Below, piece by piece: positions 1 to 5,028 of a stretch of DNA of 5,028 nucleotides. The notes beneath the pieces were generated by a model that saw only the letters and a program-made list of their open reading frames with translations, did no database searches and had not been told where the DNA came from. How positions within the stretch are numbered: the stretch's first letter is position 1; each line of letters opens with the position of its first letter. A program made the position numbers and the translations under genes. This DNA is from an uncultured Alphaproteobacteria bacterium. GTDB lineage: Bacteria > Pseudomonadota > Alphaproteobacteria > Rickettsiales > UBA1997. The DNA lies in contig CAILUF010000015.1 of assembly GCA_903837365.1 (NCBI GenBank), positions 1 to 5,028 on the forward strand, read 5' to 3'.

Positions 1-17
1 AATAAAAAAACTTATGG

Positions 18-42
18 AAATTATTTTTAGAGAAAATAATTT
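18..42. repeat. Perfect 10-bp hairpin upstream of the pilin-like gene
   Basis: AAATTATTTT (18-27) and AAAATAATTT (33-42) are exact inverted repeats around a 5-nt spacer (TAGAG). The stem is entirely A/T, so as RNA it would be weak. Reading rightward, no T-run follows it. Reading leftward, a run of seven T lies nine nt past the stem (complement of 4-10), so a leftward terminator is possible but poorly spaced. It also overlaps the candidate -35 box of the gene starting at 73, which would fit an operator. Which of these roles applies, if any, cannot be told from the sequence. Confidence 0.4.
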
Positions 43-54
43 AGTTCGCATAAT
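26..54 (+). promoter_or_regulatory. Weak sigma-70-type promoter candidate for the pilin-like gene
   Basis: A -35-like TTTAGA (26-31) and a -10-like CATAAT (49-54) are separated by 17 nt. They match the consensus at 4/6 and 5/6 positions. Transcription would start near 61, giving a leader of only about 12 nt before the ATG at 73. In DNA this AT-rich such matches are common by chance, so support is modest. Confidence 0.3.
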
Positions 55-72
55 TTATAAGAATAAAAAACT

Positions 73-927
73 ATGAAAACAATTAATATAAAAGCTTTTT
101 CATTAATTGAGTTATCGATTGTGATTTTAATAATTGGCATTTTAGTTGCCGGAGTAGTTCAGTCATCGAGATTGGTTTCAAGAATGCGTATATTAAGTGC
201 GCGATCAATTACGCAATCATCTGATATACAATCGATAAAGGGCTTATTGGTTTGGGTTGAGGCAGTTTCAGAAAAAAGTTTCGATATTAGTGAAGCTAGC
301 AATGGTACTAAAATAAGCAATTGGTACGATATAAATCCCCTTTCAAATACTGCCAATAAATATTCTCAAGGTAACGATGCCAATAAGCCTACTTATATTG
401 AAAATTTTTCTAATGGCTTACCAGGGCTTTATTTTAATAAATTAGAAAATGATTCGTTGCAGGGTTTAATTAATTTTGGAGTAGAACTTAAAGATCTGTC
501 TATGTTTTTTATCTATAATTCTACAGACAATCCTATCGGTGGATCACTCATTTCAATTGCCGATAATTCTGCACCTTCCGCTAATTTCATGTTCCTTCAA
601 TCTGGTGGTACGGATGTTTTTCAGATTGATTCAATTTACGCTGGTGATTATAAAATGACCACTACATCAAATCGTATCATGTCTATAATTATTAATAAAT
701 TAGGAGTAGGGCAAATTTATGAGAATGGAGTTTTGAAAGTTACCGGAAATATTTCAGGAAATGTAATTTATGCAAATCCAATATTATACATTGGCAAAAG
801 AGCTGATAATATTTATTTCAACGGTTCAATTGGAGAGTTAATGATTTTTAATCAAAATCCAAAAAATGAAGATAGAAAATATATCGAACAATATCTTGGG
901 AAAAAATGGGGAATTAAAGTTTCTTAG
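73..927 (+). CDS. Type IV pilin-like protein with LamG/concanavalin A-like domain
   Basis: This is a 284-residue predicted surface or pseudopilus protein. Residues 2-8 form a short, lysine-containing leader ending in Ala8, followed by FSLIE. That is a class III prepilin signal with cleavage expected between Ala8 and Phe9, the +5 glutamate at Glu13, and a hydrophobic helix over about 14-30. Ala rather than Gly at -1 is less usual but tolerated by prepilin peptidases. The rest resembles LamG-like jelly-roll proteins: a GLLVW start (57-61), a WYD motif (84-86), a PTY motif (106-108), NGLPGLYF (114-121), and the typical end IGELMIF (253-259) then YIEQYLGKKWGI (270-281). The protein has no cysteine, so there is no pilin disulphide loop. 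No other pilus gene lies nearby. There is no clear Shine-Dalgarno sequence, but the leader peptide fixes the start at 73. It converges on secF with a 23-nt gap. A minor pilin or carbohydrate-binding adhesin role is inference. Confidence 0.8.
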   Translation: MKTINIKAFSLIELSIVILIIGILVAGVVQSSRLVSRMRILSARSITQSSDIQSIKGLLVWVEAVSEKSFDISEASNGTKISNWYDINPLSNTANKYSQGNDANKPTYIENFSNGLPGLYFNKLENDSLQGLINFGVELKDLSMFFIYNSTDNPIGGSLISIADNSAPSANFMFLQSGGTDVFQIDSIYAGDYKMTTTSNRIMSIIINKLGVGQIYENGVLKVTGNISGNVIYANPILYIGKRADNIYFNGSIGELMIFNQNPKNEDRKYIEQYLGKKWGIKVS

Positions 928-947
928 GATATCTTAAATAATCAGTT

Positions 948-972
948 AATCTAATTAGATTTCGTTTTTTTT
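948..972 (+). terminator. Possible rightward terminator after the pilin-like gene
   Basis: A 14-bp perfect palindrome (AATCTAATTAGATT, 948-961) can fold as a 5-bp stem with a 4-nt loop. It is followed by TCG and then eight T (965-972). The stem has one G:C pair, so it is weak, but the hairpin plus T-run arrangement is right for an intrinsic terminator reading rightward. It lies 20 nt past the pilin stop and inside the last codons of the convergent secF, where the T-run reads as lysine codons on the other strand. Confidence 0.35.
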
Positions 973-1871
973 CGTGGATCAAAATAAAGTAAAATCGGCG
1001 CTGAAATGTAGATTGAGGAGTAAGTTCCAATCAGAATTCCAAAGAATGTAGCCATACTAAAGCTAAATAAAACTTCGCCACCGTAAAATATCAAAGCTAA
1101 TAGTGAAACTAATGTTGCGCTGGCAGTAAGAATGGTTCGGCTTAAAGTTGAATTGGTGCTCGAATTAATCAATGAAGCAAGATCGATTTTTTTATAGCGT
1201 CTTAAATTTTCACGAATGCGATCATAAATCACAACTGAATCATTAATCGAATAGCCAATAATCGTAAGGATTGAGGCAATTGATGTTAGATTGAACTCCA
1301 ATTGTGTAAGCGAAAAAAAACCAAGAGTAAGAGCTGAATCATGAAGTAAGGCAAAAATCCCACCAATGCCAAATTGCCAATCAAAGCGAATCCAGATGTA
1401 AATCATAATGAATAAAAATGACAGCGATAAGGCAAGAAAACCCTTTAAAATCAACTCTCTACCAACTTGTGGACCAACATAATCAACCTTGCGATATTCA
1501 ATTTTATTATATTTAGATTGTAAAAGATTTTGAATATTTTTAATAATTATTGTTTGATCTTCACTAGTTTTAGCAACTCTGATTAAATAATCATTTTTGT
1601 CGATATTTTGGATTTGTACATCATGAATTTCATGCGACAAAAATGAACGCATTTCGGCAATATTTACTTTATCTTCAATCCTTGCTTCAATTAAAATTCC
1701 ACCAGCAAAATCAATGCCGAAATTTAATCCCTTAATCAAAACCAAGGCAATCGAACCAATAATACCAACAATTGACAATATCAAGGCAATTTTATGAAAT
1801 GCCATGAAATCGATGTTAGTATTGCTTAATGATTGACGAAATTTTGATAAAAATCTTGATAAAAAATTCAT
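951..1871 (-). CDS. secF: Protein translocase subunit SecF
   Basis: SecF is an inner-membrane RND-type protein that pairs with SecD and uses the proton motive force to help pull preproteins out through SecYEG. At 306 residues it is full length. The first membrane segment is about 24-46 and ends near the family motif GIDFAGG (52-58). A periplasmic domain (about 60-130) and the GPQVG motif (133-137) follow. Five more membrane segments lie at about 142-161, 165-185, 195-215, 245-263 and 268-295. The fourth carries the hallmark GYSINDSVVIYDRIREN (206-222), with Asp211 at the conserved acidic position linked to proton-driven function in the family. The tail is short and basic. The gene lies 20 nt downstream of rpsT on the same strand and is probably co-transcribed with it. 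secD, usually directly upstream of secF, is absent here, so its partner must be encoded elsewhere. No Shine-Dalgarno sequence is evident before the ATG. Confidence 0.96.
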   Translation of the reverse strand: MNFLSRFLSKFRQSLSNTNIDFMAFHKIALILSIVGIIGSIALVLIKGLNFGIDFAGGILIEARIEDKVNIAEMRSFLSHEIHDVQIQNIDKNDYLIRVAKTSEDQTIIIKNIQNLLQSKYNKIEYRKVDYVGPQVGRELILKGFLALSLSFLFIMIYIWIRFDWQFGIGGIFALLHDSALTLGFFSLTQLEFNLTSIASILTIIGYSINDSVVIYDRIRENLRRYKKIDLASLINSSTNSTLSRTILTASATLVSLLALIFYGGEVLFSFSMATFFGILIGTYSSIYISAPILLYFDPRKKTKSN

Positions 1872-1891
1872 GATTATCGATGATTTTTAGA

Positions 1892-2167
1892 TTAATTTTT
1901 TACAGCTTTTAATTTACGAATTGATGCTGAAAGTCTTTGTAATTTGCGTGAAGCGGCATTTAGTTTAAAAATATTTTTACTTACACCGCGCATCAATTCA
2001 GGTTCTAGAGCTTTAAAAGCTTCTCTCGCTTTTGTTTCGTCAGCTTCTTTAATTGCTAAATCAACTTTTTTTGCAAAAGAACGAATGCGATTTTTGCGAG
2101 CAGTATTGATGCTATTTTTTGTAATACTAGAGCGGTGTGCTTTTTTTGCAGATTTTGTATTGGCCAT
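1892..2167 (-). CDS. rpsT: 30S ribosomal protein S20
   Basis: S20 is a small basic, mostly helical protein that binds 16S rRNA and is a primary binder in 30S assembly. The 91-residue product has the expected length and N-terminus (MANTKSAKKAHR), a lysine/arginine-rich first helix (about 7-35), a short acidic middle (DETKAREAF, 43-51) and the C-terminal segment NAASRKLQRLSASI (70-83) typical of the family. The gene has an ATG start, with only A/T-rich sequence and no Shine-Dalgarno motif in front of it. It sits between serS, 215 nt upstream, and secF, 20 nt downstream. A plausible promoter of its own lies about 65-100 nt upstream of the ATG, so rpsT and secF may form a two-gene unit. In many bacteria rpsT is a stand-alone gene, so the pairing with secF is unusual to my knowledge. 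Confidence 0.97.
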   Translation of the reverse strand: MANTKSAKKAHRSSITKNSINTARKNRIRSFAKKVDLAIKEADETKAREAFKALEPELMRGVSKNIFKLNAASRKLQRLSASIRKLKAVKN

Positions 2168-2238
2168 TTTTTAAAAATTTAAAATTAATCGTTGAAAGCC
2201 CTTGATAGCCTAGGATAATTGTCAAAATACTTAAACAA

Positions 2239-2267
2239 ATTCTATCTACAAGCGCTAATCCACTCAA
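2239..2267 (-). promoter_or_regulatory. Sigma-70-type promoter candidate for rpsT-secF
   Basis: On the minus strand TTGAGT (2267-2262, 4/6 match to TTGACA) is followed after exactly 17 nt by TAGAAT (2244-2239, 5/6 match to TATAAT). Initiation would be near 2232, leaving a leader of about 65 nt before the rpsT ATG. A perfect TTGACA also occurs on the same strand at 2225-2220 but has no acceptable -10 at normal spacing, so the pair given here is the better candidate. Confidence 0.45.
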
Positions 2268-2304
2268 TTGGAAACTATCTGAAAAAACAAGCTGATATCA
2301 CCTT

Positions 2305-2318
2305 TTTACTTAAGTAAA
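2305..2318. repeat. 14-bp perfect palindrome TTTACTTAAGTAAA
   Basis: TTTACTTAAGTAAA reads the same on both strands. It lies between the serS stop and the rpsT promoter candidate, about 38 nt upstream of that -35 box. The half-sequence TACTTAA recurs at 2228-2234, near the expected rpsT transcription start. A symmetric site upstream of a promoter fits a dimeric regulator binding site, but no regulator can be named and chance is not excluded in AT-rich DNA. Confidence 0.35.
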
Positions 2319-2382
2319 TCAACCCCAATTCATTAGTTCCACCCAAGCTAAAAACAGTTAAATTTTATGAGCTAGAATTGAA

Positions 2383-3645
2383 TTAGCAAGTAATTTTCTC
2401 TTGTTGATTTAAATAATTTTGCAAAACTTTAGGAATTGTTATTGAGCTATCACTATTTTGATAATTTTCTAAAATTGCTAGTAAAGTTCTACCAACCGCT
2501 AGAGCTGAACCATTGAGCGTATGAGCAAAATATGTTTTATTATCTTTGCTTTTATATTTTATTGAAGCACGACGTGCTTGAAAATCTCCGCAATTTGAAC
2601 AACTTGAAATTTCGCGATATTTATTTTGCGCTGGACTCCACACTTCCAAATCATAAGTTTTTTGTGCACAAAATCCCATATCGCCAGTGCATAATAAAAT
2701 TTTACGAAAAGGTAATTCAAGTTTTTTGAGAATTTCGCAAGCAATTGCAGTCATTCTTTCATGCTCAAGAGCTGATTGCTCTTGAGTGGTAATTGAAACT
2801 AATTCAACTTTTTTAAATTGATGTTGACGAATTATTCCGCGCGTATCTTTTCCAGCTGATCCAGCTTCACGGCGATAGCAAGGAGTATAAGCGGTGAAGC
2901 GCAAAGGTAAATCATTTTCGCTTAAAGTTTTTTTGGCAACCAAATTGACCAACGAAACTTCAGCAGTTGGAATTAGCCAATAACCATCGCTCGTGCAAAA
3001 TGCCTCATCACCAAATTTTGGCAATTGTCCACTAAATTGCATGGCTTGACTTTTGACAAGATTGGGAGGAGAAATTTCTTGATAGGAATTGGCATTGGCA
3101 ATATCAAGCATAAAATTTGATAATGCTCTTTCAAGTCTCGCCAAATCTTTGCTTAATGTGGAAAATCTTGCACCAGACATCAAGGCTGATTGCTCGAAAT
3201 CAAGCATTTTCAAGGATTCACCCAATTCATCATGAGCTTTAATTGGAAAATCAAATTGAGGAATTTTGCCAAAAACTTCCACGATTATATTTTGCTCTTC
3301 GCTTTCACCAATTGGTACTGTAGAATCGGCGATATTTGGAATTGTTAGTAAAAGAGTGTTAATTTTTTCATCAACACTAAAATCATTTTCAGCCTGAGTT
3401 AATTTTTCATTAATAATTTTTGCCTCAGACATTAGATTTTCTGCGTTTATTTGCGTTTGTTTAAGTTTGGCGATGTCTTTGGCGAGTTGATTGCGCTTGG
3501 CTTGAAGATCTTGAATTAAAAAAGTTTTTTGACGTTTTTCTTCATCAAGCAATAAAATATCCTTGGCATTGAACTTCGCACCTCTAGCCTTCATCGCCTC
3601 ATCAAATTTCTGTGAATTTTCTCTAATCCATTTTATATCAAGCAT
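2383..3645 (-). CDS. serS: Serine--tRNA ligase (SerRS)
   Basis: This cytoplasmic class II aminoacyl-tRNA synthetase activates serine with ATP and charges tRNA(Ser), and tRNA(Sec) where present. The 420 residues are the usual bacterial length. The N-terminus MLDIKWIREN leads into a long antiparallel coiled-coil tRNA-binding arm (about 30-100). The catalytic core shows ISPPNLV (191-197), the serine-pocket TAE (227-229), motif 2 from YTPCYRREAGSAGKDTRG (253-270) to HQFKKVE (275-281), and motif 3 NGSALAVGRTLLAILE (378-393). Arg258 and Glu260 (motif 2), Phe277, Glu281 and Arg386 (motif 3) sit at the expected active-site positions. The conserved SSCSNCGDFQARR block (347-359) is present. Lys266 replaces the more common Arg in GRDTRG, a conservative change. 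It starts the leftward block and is divergent from dapE across 125 nt. The ATG at 3645 gives the canonical N-terminus, although no Shine-Dalgarno motif precedes it. Confidence 0.98.
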   Translation of the reverse strand: MLDIKWIRENSQKFDEAMKARGAKFNAKDILLLDEEKRQKTFLIQDLQAKRNQLAKDIAKLKQTQINAENLMSEAKIINEKLTQAENDFSVDEKINTLLLTIPNIADSTVPIGESEEQNIIVEVFGKIPQFDFPIKAHDELGESLKMLDFEQSALMSGARFSTLSKDLARLERALSNFMLDIANANSYQEISPPNLVKSQAMQFSGQLPKFGDEAFCTSDGYWLIPTAEVSLVNLVAKKTLSENDLPLRFTAYTPCYRREAGSAGKDTRGIIRQHQFKKVELVSITTQEQSALEHERMTAIACEILKKLELPFRKILLCTGDMGFCAQKTYDLEVWSPAQNKYREISSCSNCGDFQARRASIKYKSKDNKTYFAHTLNGSALAVGRTLLAILENYQNSDSSITIPKVLQNYLNQQEKITC

Positions 3646-3770
3646 TGGTAATTTATTTTTGTTAAAAATTTATTAATTTTTAGATTGCAAATTTATGTGC
3701 AAAATTCTTAAAATTATTTTCGTAAATATTTTAACTTCTTAAATATTTTTTTTAAACAAATTTCTTTTCA
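3646..3770. other. 125-nt divergent intergenic region, serS/dapE
   Basis: This very A/T-rich gap must hold the promoters of both serS (leftward) and dapE (rightward). A rightward candidate is listed separately. For serS I found only poor matches, such as TTGCAC (3702-3697, minus) without a convincing -10 at standard spacing. Just before dapE the sequence is pyrimidine-rich (TTTCTTTTC, 3761-3769) rather than purine-rich, so there is no Shine-Dalgarno sequence. Confidence 0.5.
3685..3714 (+). promoter_or_regulatory. dapE: Promoter candidate for dapE with a small dyad
   Basis: TTGCAA (3685-3690, 5/6 match to TTGACA if the centre is allowed to differ, 4/6 strictly) is followed after 18 nt by TAAAAT (3709-3714, 5/6 match to TATAAT). 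The -35 region is also one arm of an inverted repeat TTGCA-N8-TGCAA (3685-3702), which could be an operator. The spacing is slightly long and AT-rich DNA yields such matches often. Confidence 0.28.
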
Positions 3771-4940
3771 ATGATCATAAATTCTCATCAATTAGCTCAG
3801 CAGTTAATACGCATTCCTTCTTACAGTGGAGTAAATATCGAAGTCATTGAATTACTAAAAAATCATCTCCAAAAATTAAATTTTATTTGCGAGATTATGC
3901 AATTTGAAGGTGATAATTCATATCCCGTAAACAATTTGCATGCAATTTATAATCCGCAAAATTCCGCGCAAACCTTATATTTTGCAGGACATACCGATGT
4001 AGTTAGGGAAGGTGAGGTTGGACTTTGGAAATTTCCACCATTTGCAGGAAATATCGCTGAAGATAAAATATTTGGACGCGGAGCTTCGGATATGAAATGT
4101 GCAATTGCATGTTTCGCACAAGCCGTTTCAAAATATTTACAAATAAATTCAAATCCAAATTTTGGTATTGGTTTTTTAATCACCAATGATGAAGAAAATG
4201 ATGGTATAAATGGCACTAAAAAAATGCTCGAAACTCTTCGCAAAAAAAATCAAAACATTACTTACTGTTTGGTGGGTGAACCAACTAATCCAAAAAAATT
4301 TGGCGAAATGATTAAAATCGGTCGACGTGGATCGGTAAGTTTTAAATTGAAAATTACTGGCAAACAAGGTCATGTGGCATATCCGCAAAATGCTTTAAAT
4401 CCAATCACAATTTTACTCAATATTTTGAAAGTTTTAAAAGATCATAAATTCGATAATGGCAATGAATTTTTTGATGCTACTAATCTGGAAATAACAACAA
4501 TTTCTTCGCCAAATCAAGGAAGTAATGTAATTCCCAATTATGCGCAAGCTGAGTTTAATATTCGTTTTAATAATTTGCATAATTCGCAATCAATTGTTGA
4601 GCTAATCGAATATGTTTGTAAAAAATCAGTTGGACTAGGTGCGAATTATGAATTGCAAAGTAAAATTAGCGGTGAAGCTTTTTTAAGTACGCCGAAAAAA
4701 CTTTCAGAAATGGTTGTTAAAGCGGTTGAAAAAGTAACTAAAATTACGCCGATTTTAAGTACCACGGGTGGAACTTCCGATGCTAGATTTATTAAAGATT
4801 ACGCGCAGGAAGTTGTAGAAATTGGCTTAGTTAACGAAACTGCTCATAGGATTGATGAATATGCGTGGCTTAGTGAAATTGACCAATTAAGTGAGGTATA
4901 TTTTGAAATTCTTAAATCGCTAAATTTATCAATAAGTTGA
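3771..4940 (+). CDS. dapE: Succinyl-diaminopimelate desuccinylase
   Basis: DapE is a zinc-dependent M20-family hydrolase that converts N-succinyl-LL-2,6-diaminopimelate to LL-diaminopimelate and succinate, in the succinylase branch of lysine and peptidoglycan precursor synthesis. The 389 residues are close to the usual 375-385. Metal and catalytic positions are intact: His74 and Asp76 in FAGHTDVV (71-78), Asp107 in GRGASDMK (102-109), Glu141 (general base) and Glu142 in NDEEN (139-143), Glu170 in VGEPT (168-172), and His359 in NETAHRIDE (355-363). The dimerisation domain (about 180-295) carries GHVAYP (200-205). The substrate-binding stretch STTGGTSDARF (330-340) separates DapE from ArgE and other M20 relatives. 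The N-terminus (LAQQLIRIPS, 8-17) matches the family start, so the ATG at 3771 is preferred despite the lack of a Shine-Dalgarno motif. No other lysine-pathway gene is in the window. It is divergent from serS. Confidence 0.95.
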   Translation: MIINSHQLAQQLIRIPSYSGVNIEVIELLKNHLQKLNFICEIMQFEGDNSYPVNNLHAIYNPQNSAQTLYFAGHTDVVREGEVGLWKFPPFAGNIAEDKIFGRGASDMKCAIACFAQAVSKYLQINSNPNFGIGFLITNDEENDGINGTKKMLETLRKKNQNITYCLVGEPTNPKKFGEMIKIGRRGSVSFKLKITGKQGHVAYPQNALNPITILLNILKVLKDHKFDNGNEFFDATNLEITTISSPNQGSNVIPNYAQAEFNIRFNNLHNSQSIVELIEYVCKKSVGLGANYELQSKISGEAFLSTPKKLSEMVVKAVEKVTKITPILSTTGGTSDARFIKDYAQEVVEIGLVNETAHRIDEYAWLSEIDQLSEVYFEILKSLNLSIS

Positions 4941-4969
4941 GATAAAAATATTTTAAAATAAATTTTATC
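4941..4969. repeat. A/T-rich imperfect dyad right after dapE
   Basis: GATAAAA (4941-4947) pairs with TTTTATC (4963-4969). Inside it lies a second perfect palindrome, TATTTTAAAATA (4949-4960). Together they could form a long, weak stem with one small internal loop, starting directly after the dapE stop. Neither strand has a T-run after it (an A-run follows on the plus strand), so it is not a standard intrinsic terminator, although it may mark the dapE 3' end. Confidence 0.35.
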
Positions 4970-4982
4970 ATAAAAAAAATAA

Positions 4983-5027
4983 TTAATGTTGACATAAATA
5001 TTTGTTATTTTAAAATATTAACATTAA
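4983..5027. repeat. Inverted repeat TTAATGTT...AACATTAA flanking a promoter
   Basis: TTAATGTT (4983-4990) and AACATTAA (5020-5027) are exact inverted repeats whose centres are 37 nt apart. The left arm overlaps the -35 box and the right arm covers the expected start site of the promoter at 4989-5016. The left arm is also part of a smaller dyad ATGT-TG-ACAT (4986-4995). On the minus strand the right arm reads GTTAAT twice in tandem (5028-5017). This layout would suit paired operator sites, but no regulator is identifiable. Confidence 0.4.
4989..5016 (+). promoter_or_regulatory. Sigma-70-type promoter pointing out of the right edge
   Basis: A perfect -35 TTGACA (4989-4994) is followed after 16 nt by TAAAAT (5011-5016, 5/6 match to TATAAT). 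Transcription would start at about 5023 and run out of the window, so a rightward gene probably begins just beyond base 5028. This is the best-matching promoter in the window. Confidence 0.5.
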
Positions 5028-5028
5028 C

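Larger units (their letters stand above)
2168..2382. other. 215-nt intergenic region between serS and rpsT
   Basis: This is the longest non-coding stretch in the window. It contains the rpsT promoter candidate, a solitary TTGACA (2225-2220, minus), and a 14-bp palindrome (2305-2318). I found no tRNA-like cloverleaf and no open reading frame longer than a few codons on either strand. Past the serS stop an AGCT/AGCT and AAAA/TTTT pairing can be drawn (about 2344-2375), but no T-run follows it, so it does not look like an intrinsic terminator. Read-through from serS into rpsT therefore remains possible. The region is somewhat less A/T-extreme than the other gaps, which would fit a structured leader or small RNA, but nothing recognisable was seen. 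Confidence 0.5.

Noticed and set aside
1944..2174. Open frame on the plus strand opposite rpsT (76 codons)
   Set aside because: It is fully antisense to a clear S20 gene and its product is a low-complexity hydrophobic translation of the complementary lysine-rich codons. It has no family resemblance.
2220..2225. Perfect TTGACA on the minus strand as the rpsT -35 box
   Set aside because: At 16-18 nt spacing the following sequence (around AAGGGC) does not resemble a -10 box. The best TATCAA lies only 12 nt away.
2532..2744. Open frames on both strands in the C-terminal half of serS
   Set aside because: They overlap the conserved SerRS core in other frames and show no independent start signal or homology.
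3947..4388. Two minus-strand open frames inside dapE
   Set aside because: They lie opposite conserved DapE motifs and have no recognisable domain, so they are shadows of the coding strand.
4941..4980. Intrinsic terminator for dapE
   Set aside because: A dyad is present, but it is all weak pairs apart from one G:C and is followed by an A-run, not a T-run, on the coding strand. It is listed as a dyad only.
4983..5028. CtrA-like site (TTAA-N7-TTAA) near the right edge
   Set aside because: TTAA at 4983-4986 is followed after 7 nt by ATAA rather than TTAA, and the TTAAC copies at 5018 and 5024 have the wrong spacing. In DNA this AT-rich, isolated TTAA tetramers carry little information.
1..5028. 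Mobile element, CRISPR array, toxin-antitoxin or defence cluster
   Set aside because: No transposase or integrase motifs, no regularly spaced repeats and no small paired genes were seen. The window is almost fully occupied by five complete genes, four of them core housekeeping genes.

Overview
The window is a stretch of strongly AT-rich bacterial chromosome with five complete protein genes, four of them conserved housekeeping genes. The organism is most likely an alphaproteobacterium with a reduced, AT-biased genome, Rickettsiales-like or a related host-associated or streamlined lineage. This rests on the base composition, the alphaproteobacterial-looking motif 2 of SerS (RQHQF..VELVSI), and a prepilin leader of the AFSLIELSIV type that I associate with that group. 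It is an inference from familiarity, not from a search. DapE implies synthesis of meso-diaminopimelate, so the cell probably makes peptidoglycan.

Layout from left to right: (1) 1-72, a short leader with a perfect 10-bp hairpin and a weak promoter candidate. (2) 73-927 (+), a type IV pilin-like protein whose body looks like a LamG/concanavalin A-like lectin domain. (3) 951-3645 (-), a leftward block read serS, rpsT, secF. serS and rpsT are separated by a 215-nt gap that holds a good sigma-70-type promoter for rpsT and a 14-bp palindrome. rpsT and secF are only 20 nt apart and are probably co-transcribed. (4) 3646-3770, a 125-nt divergent intergenic region. (5) 3771-4940 (+), dapE. (6) 4941-5028, AT-rich DNA with two dyads and a promoter pointing out of the right edge, presumably for a gene beyond the window.

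The genes do not form one pathway. serS and rpsT serve translation, secF serves protein export, dapE serves lysine and cell-wall precursor synthesis, and the pilin-like protein is a predicted surface or pseudopilus component that would need the Sec and prepilin peptidase machinery. No mobile element, CRISPR array, tRNA, rRNA or defence module is visible, and I do not see an undescribed multi-gene system. The points worth a second look are the lectin-like prepilin, secF separated from secD and placed behind rpsT, the apparent absence of Shine-Dalgarno sequences before all five genes, and the promoter with flanking inverted repeats at the right edge.
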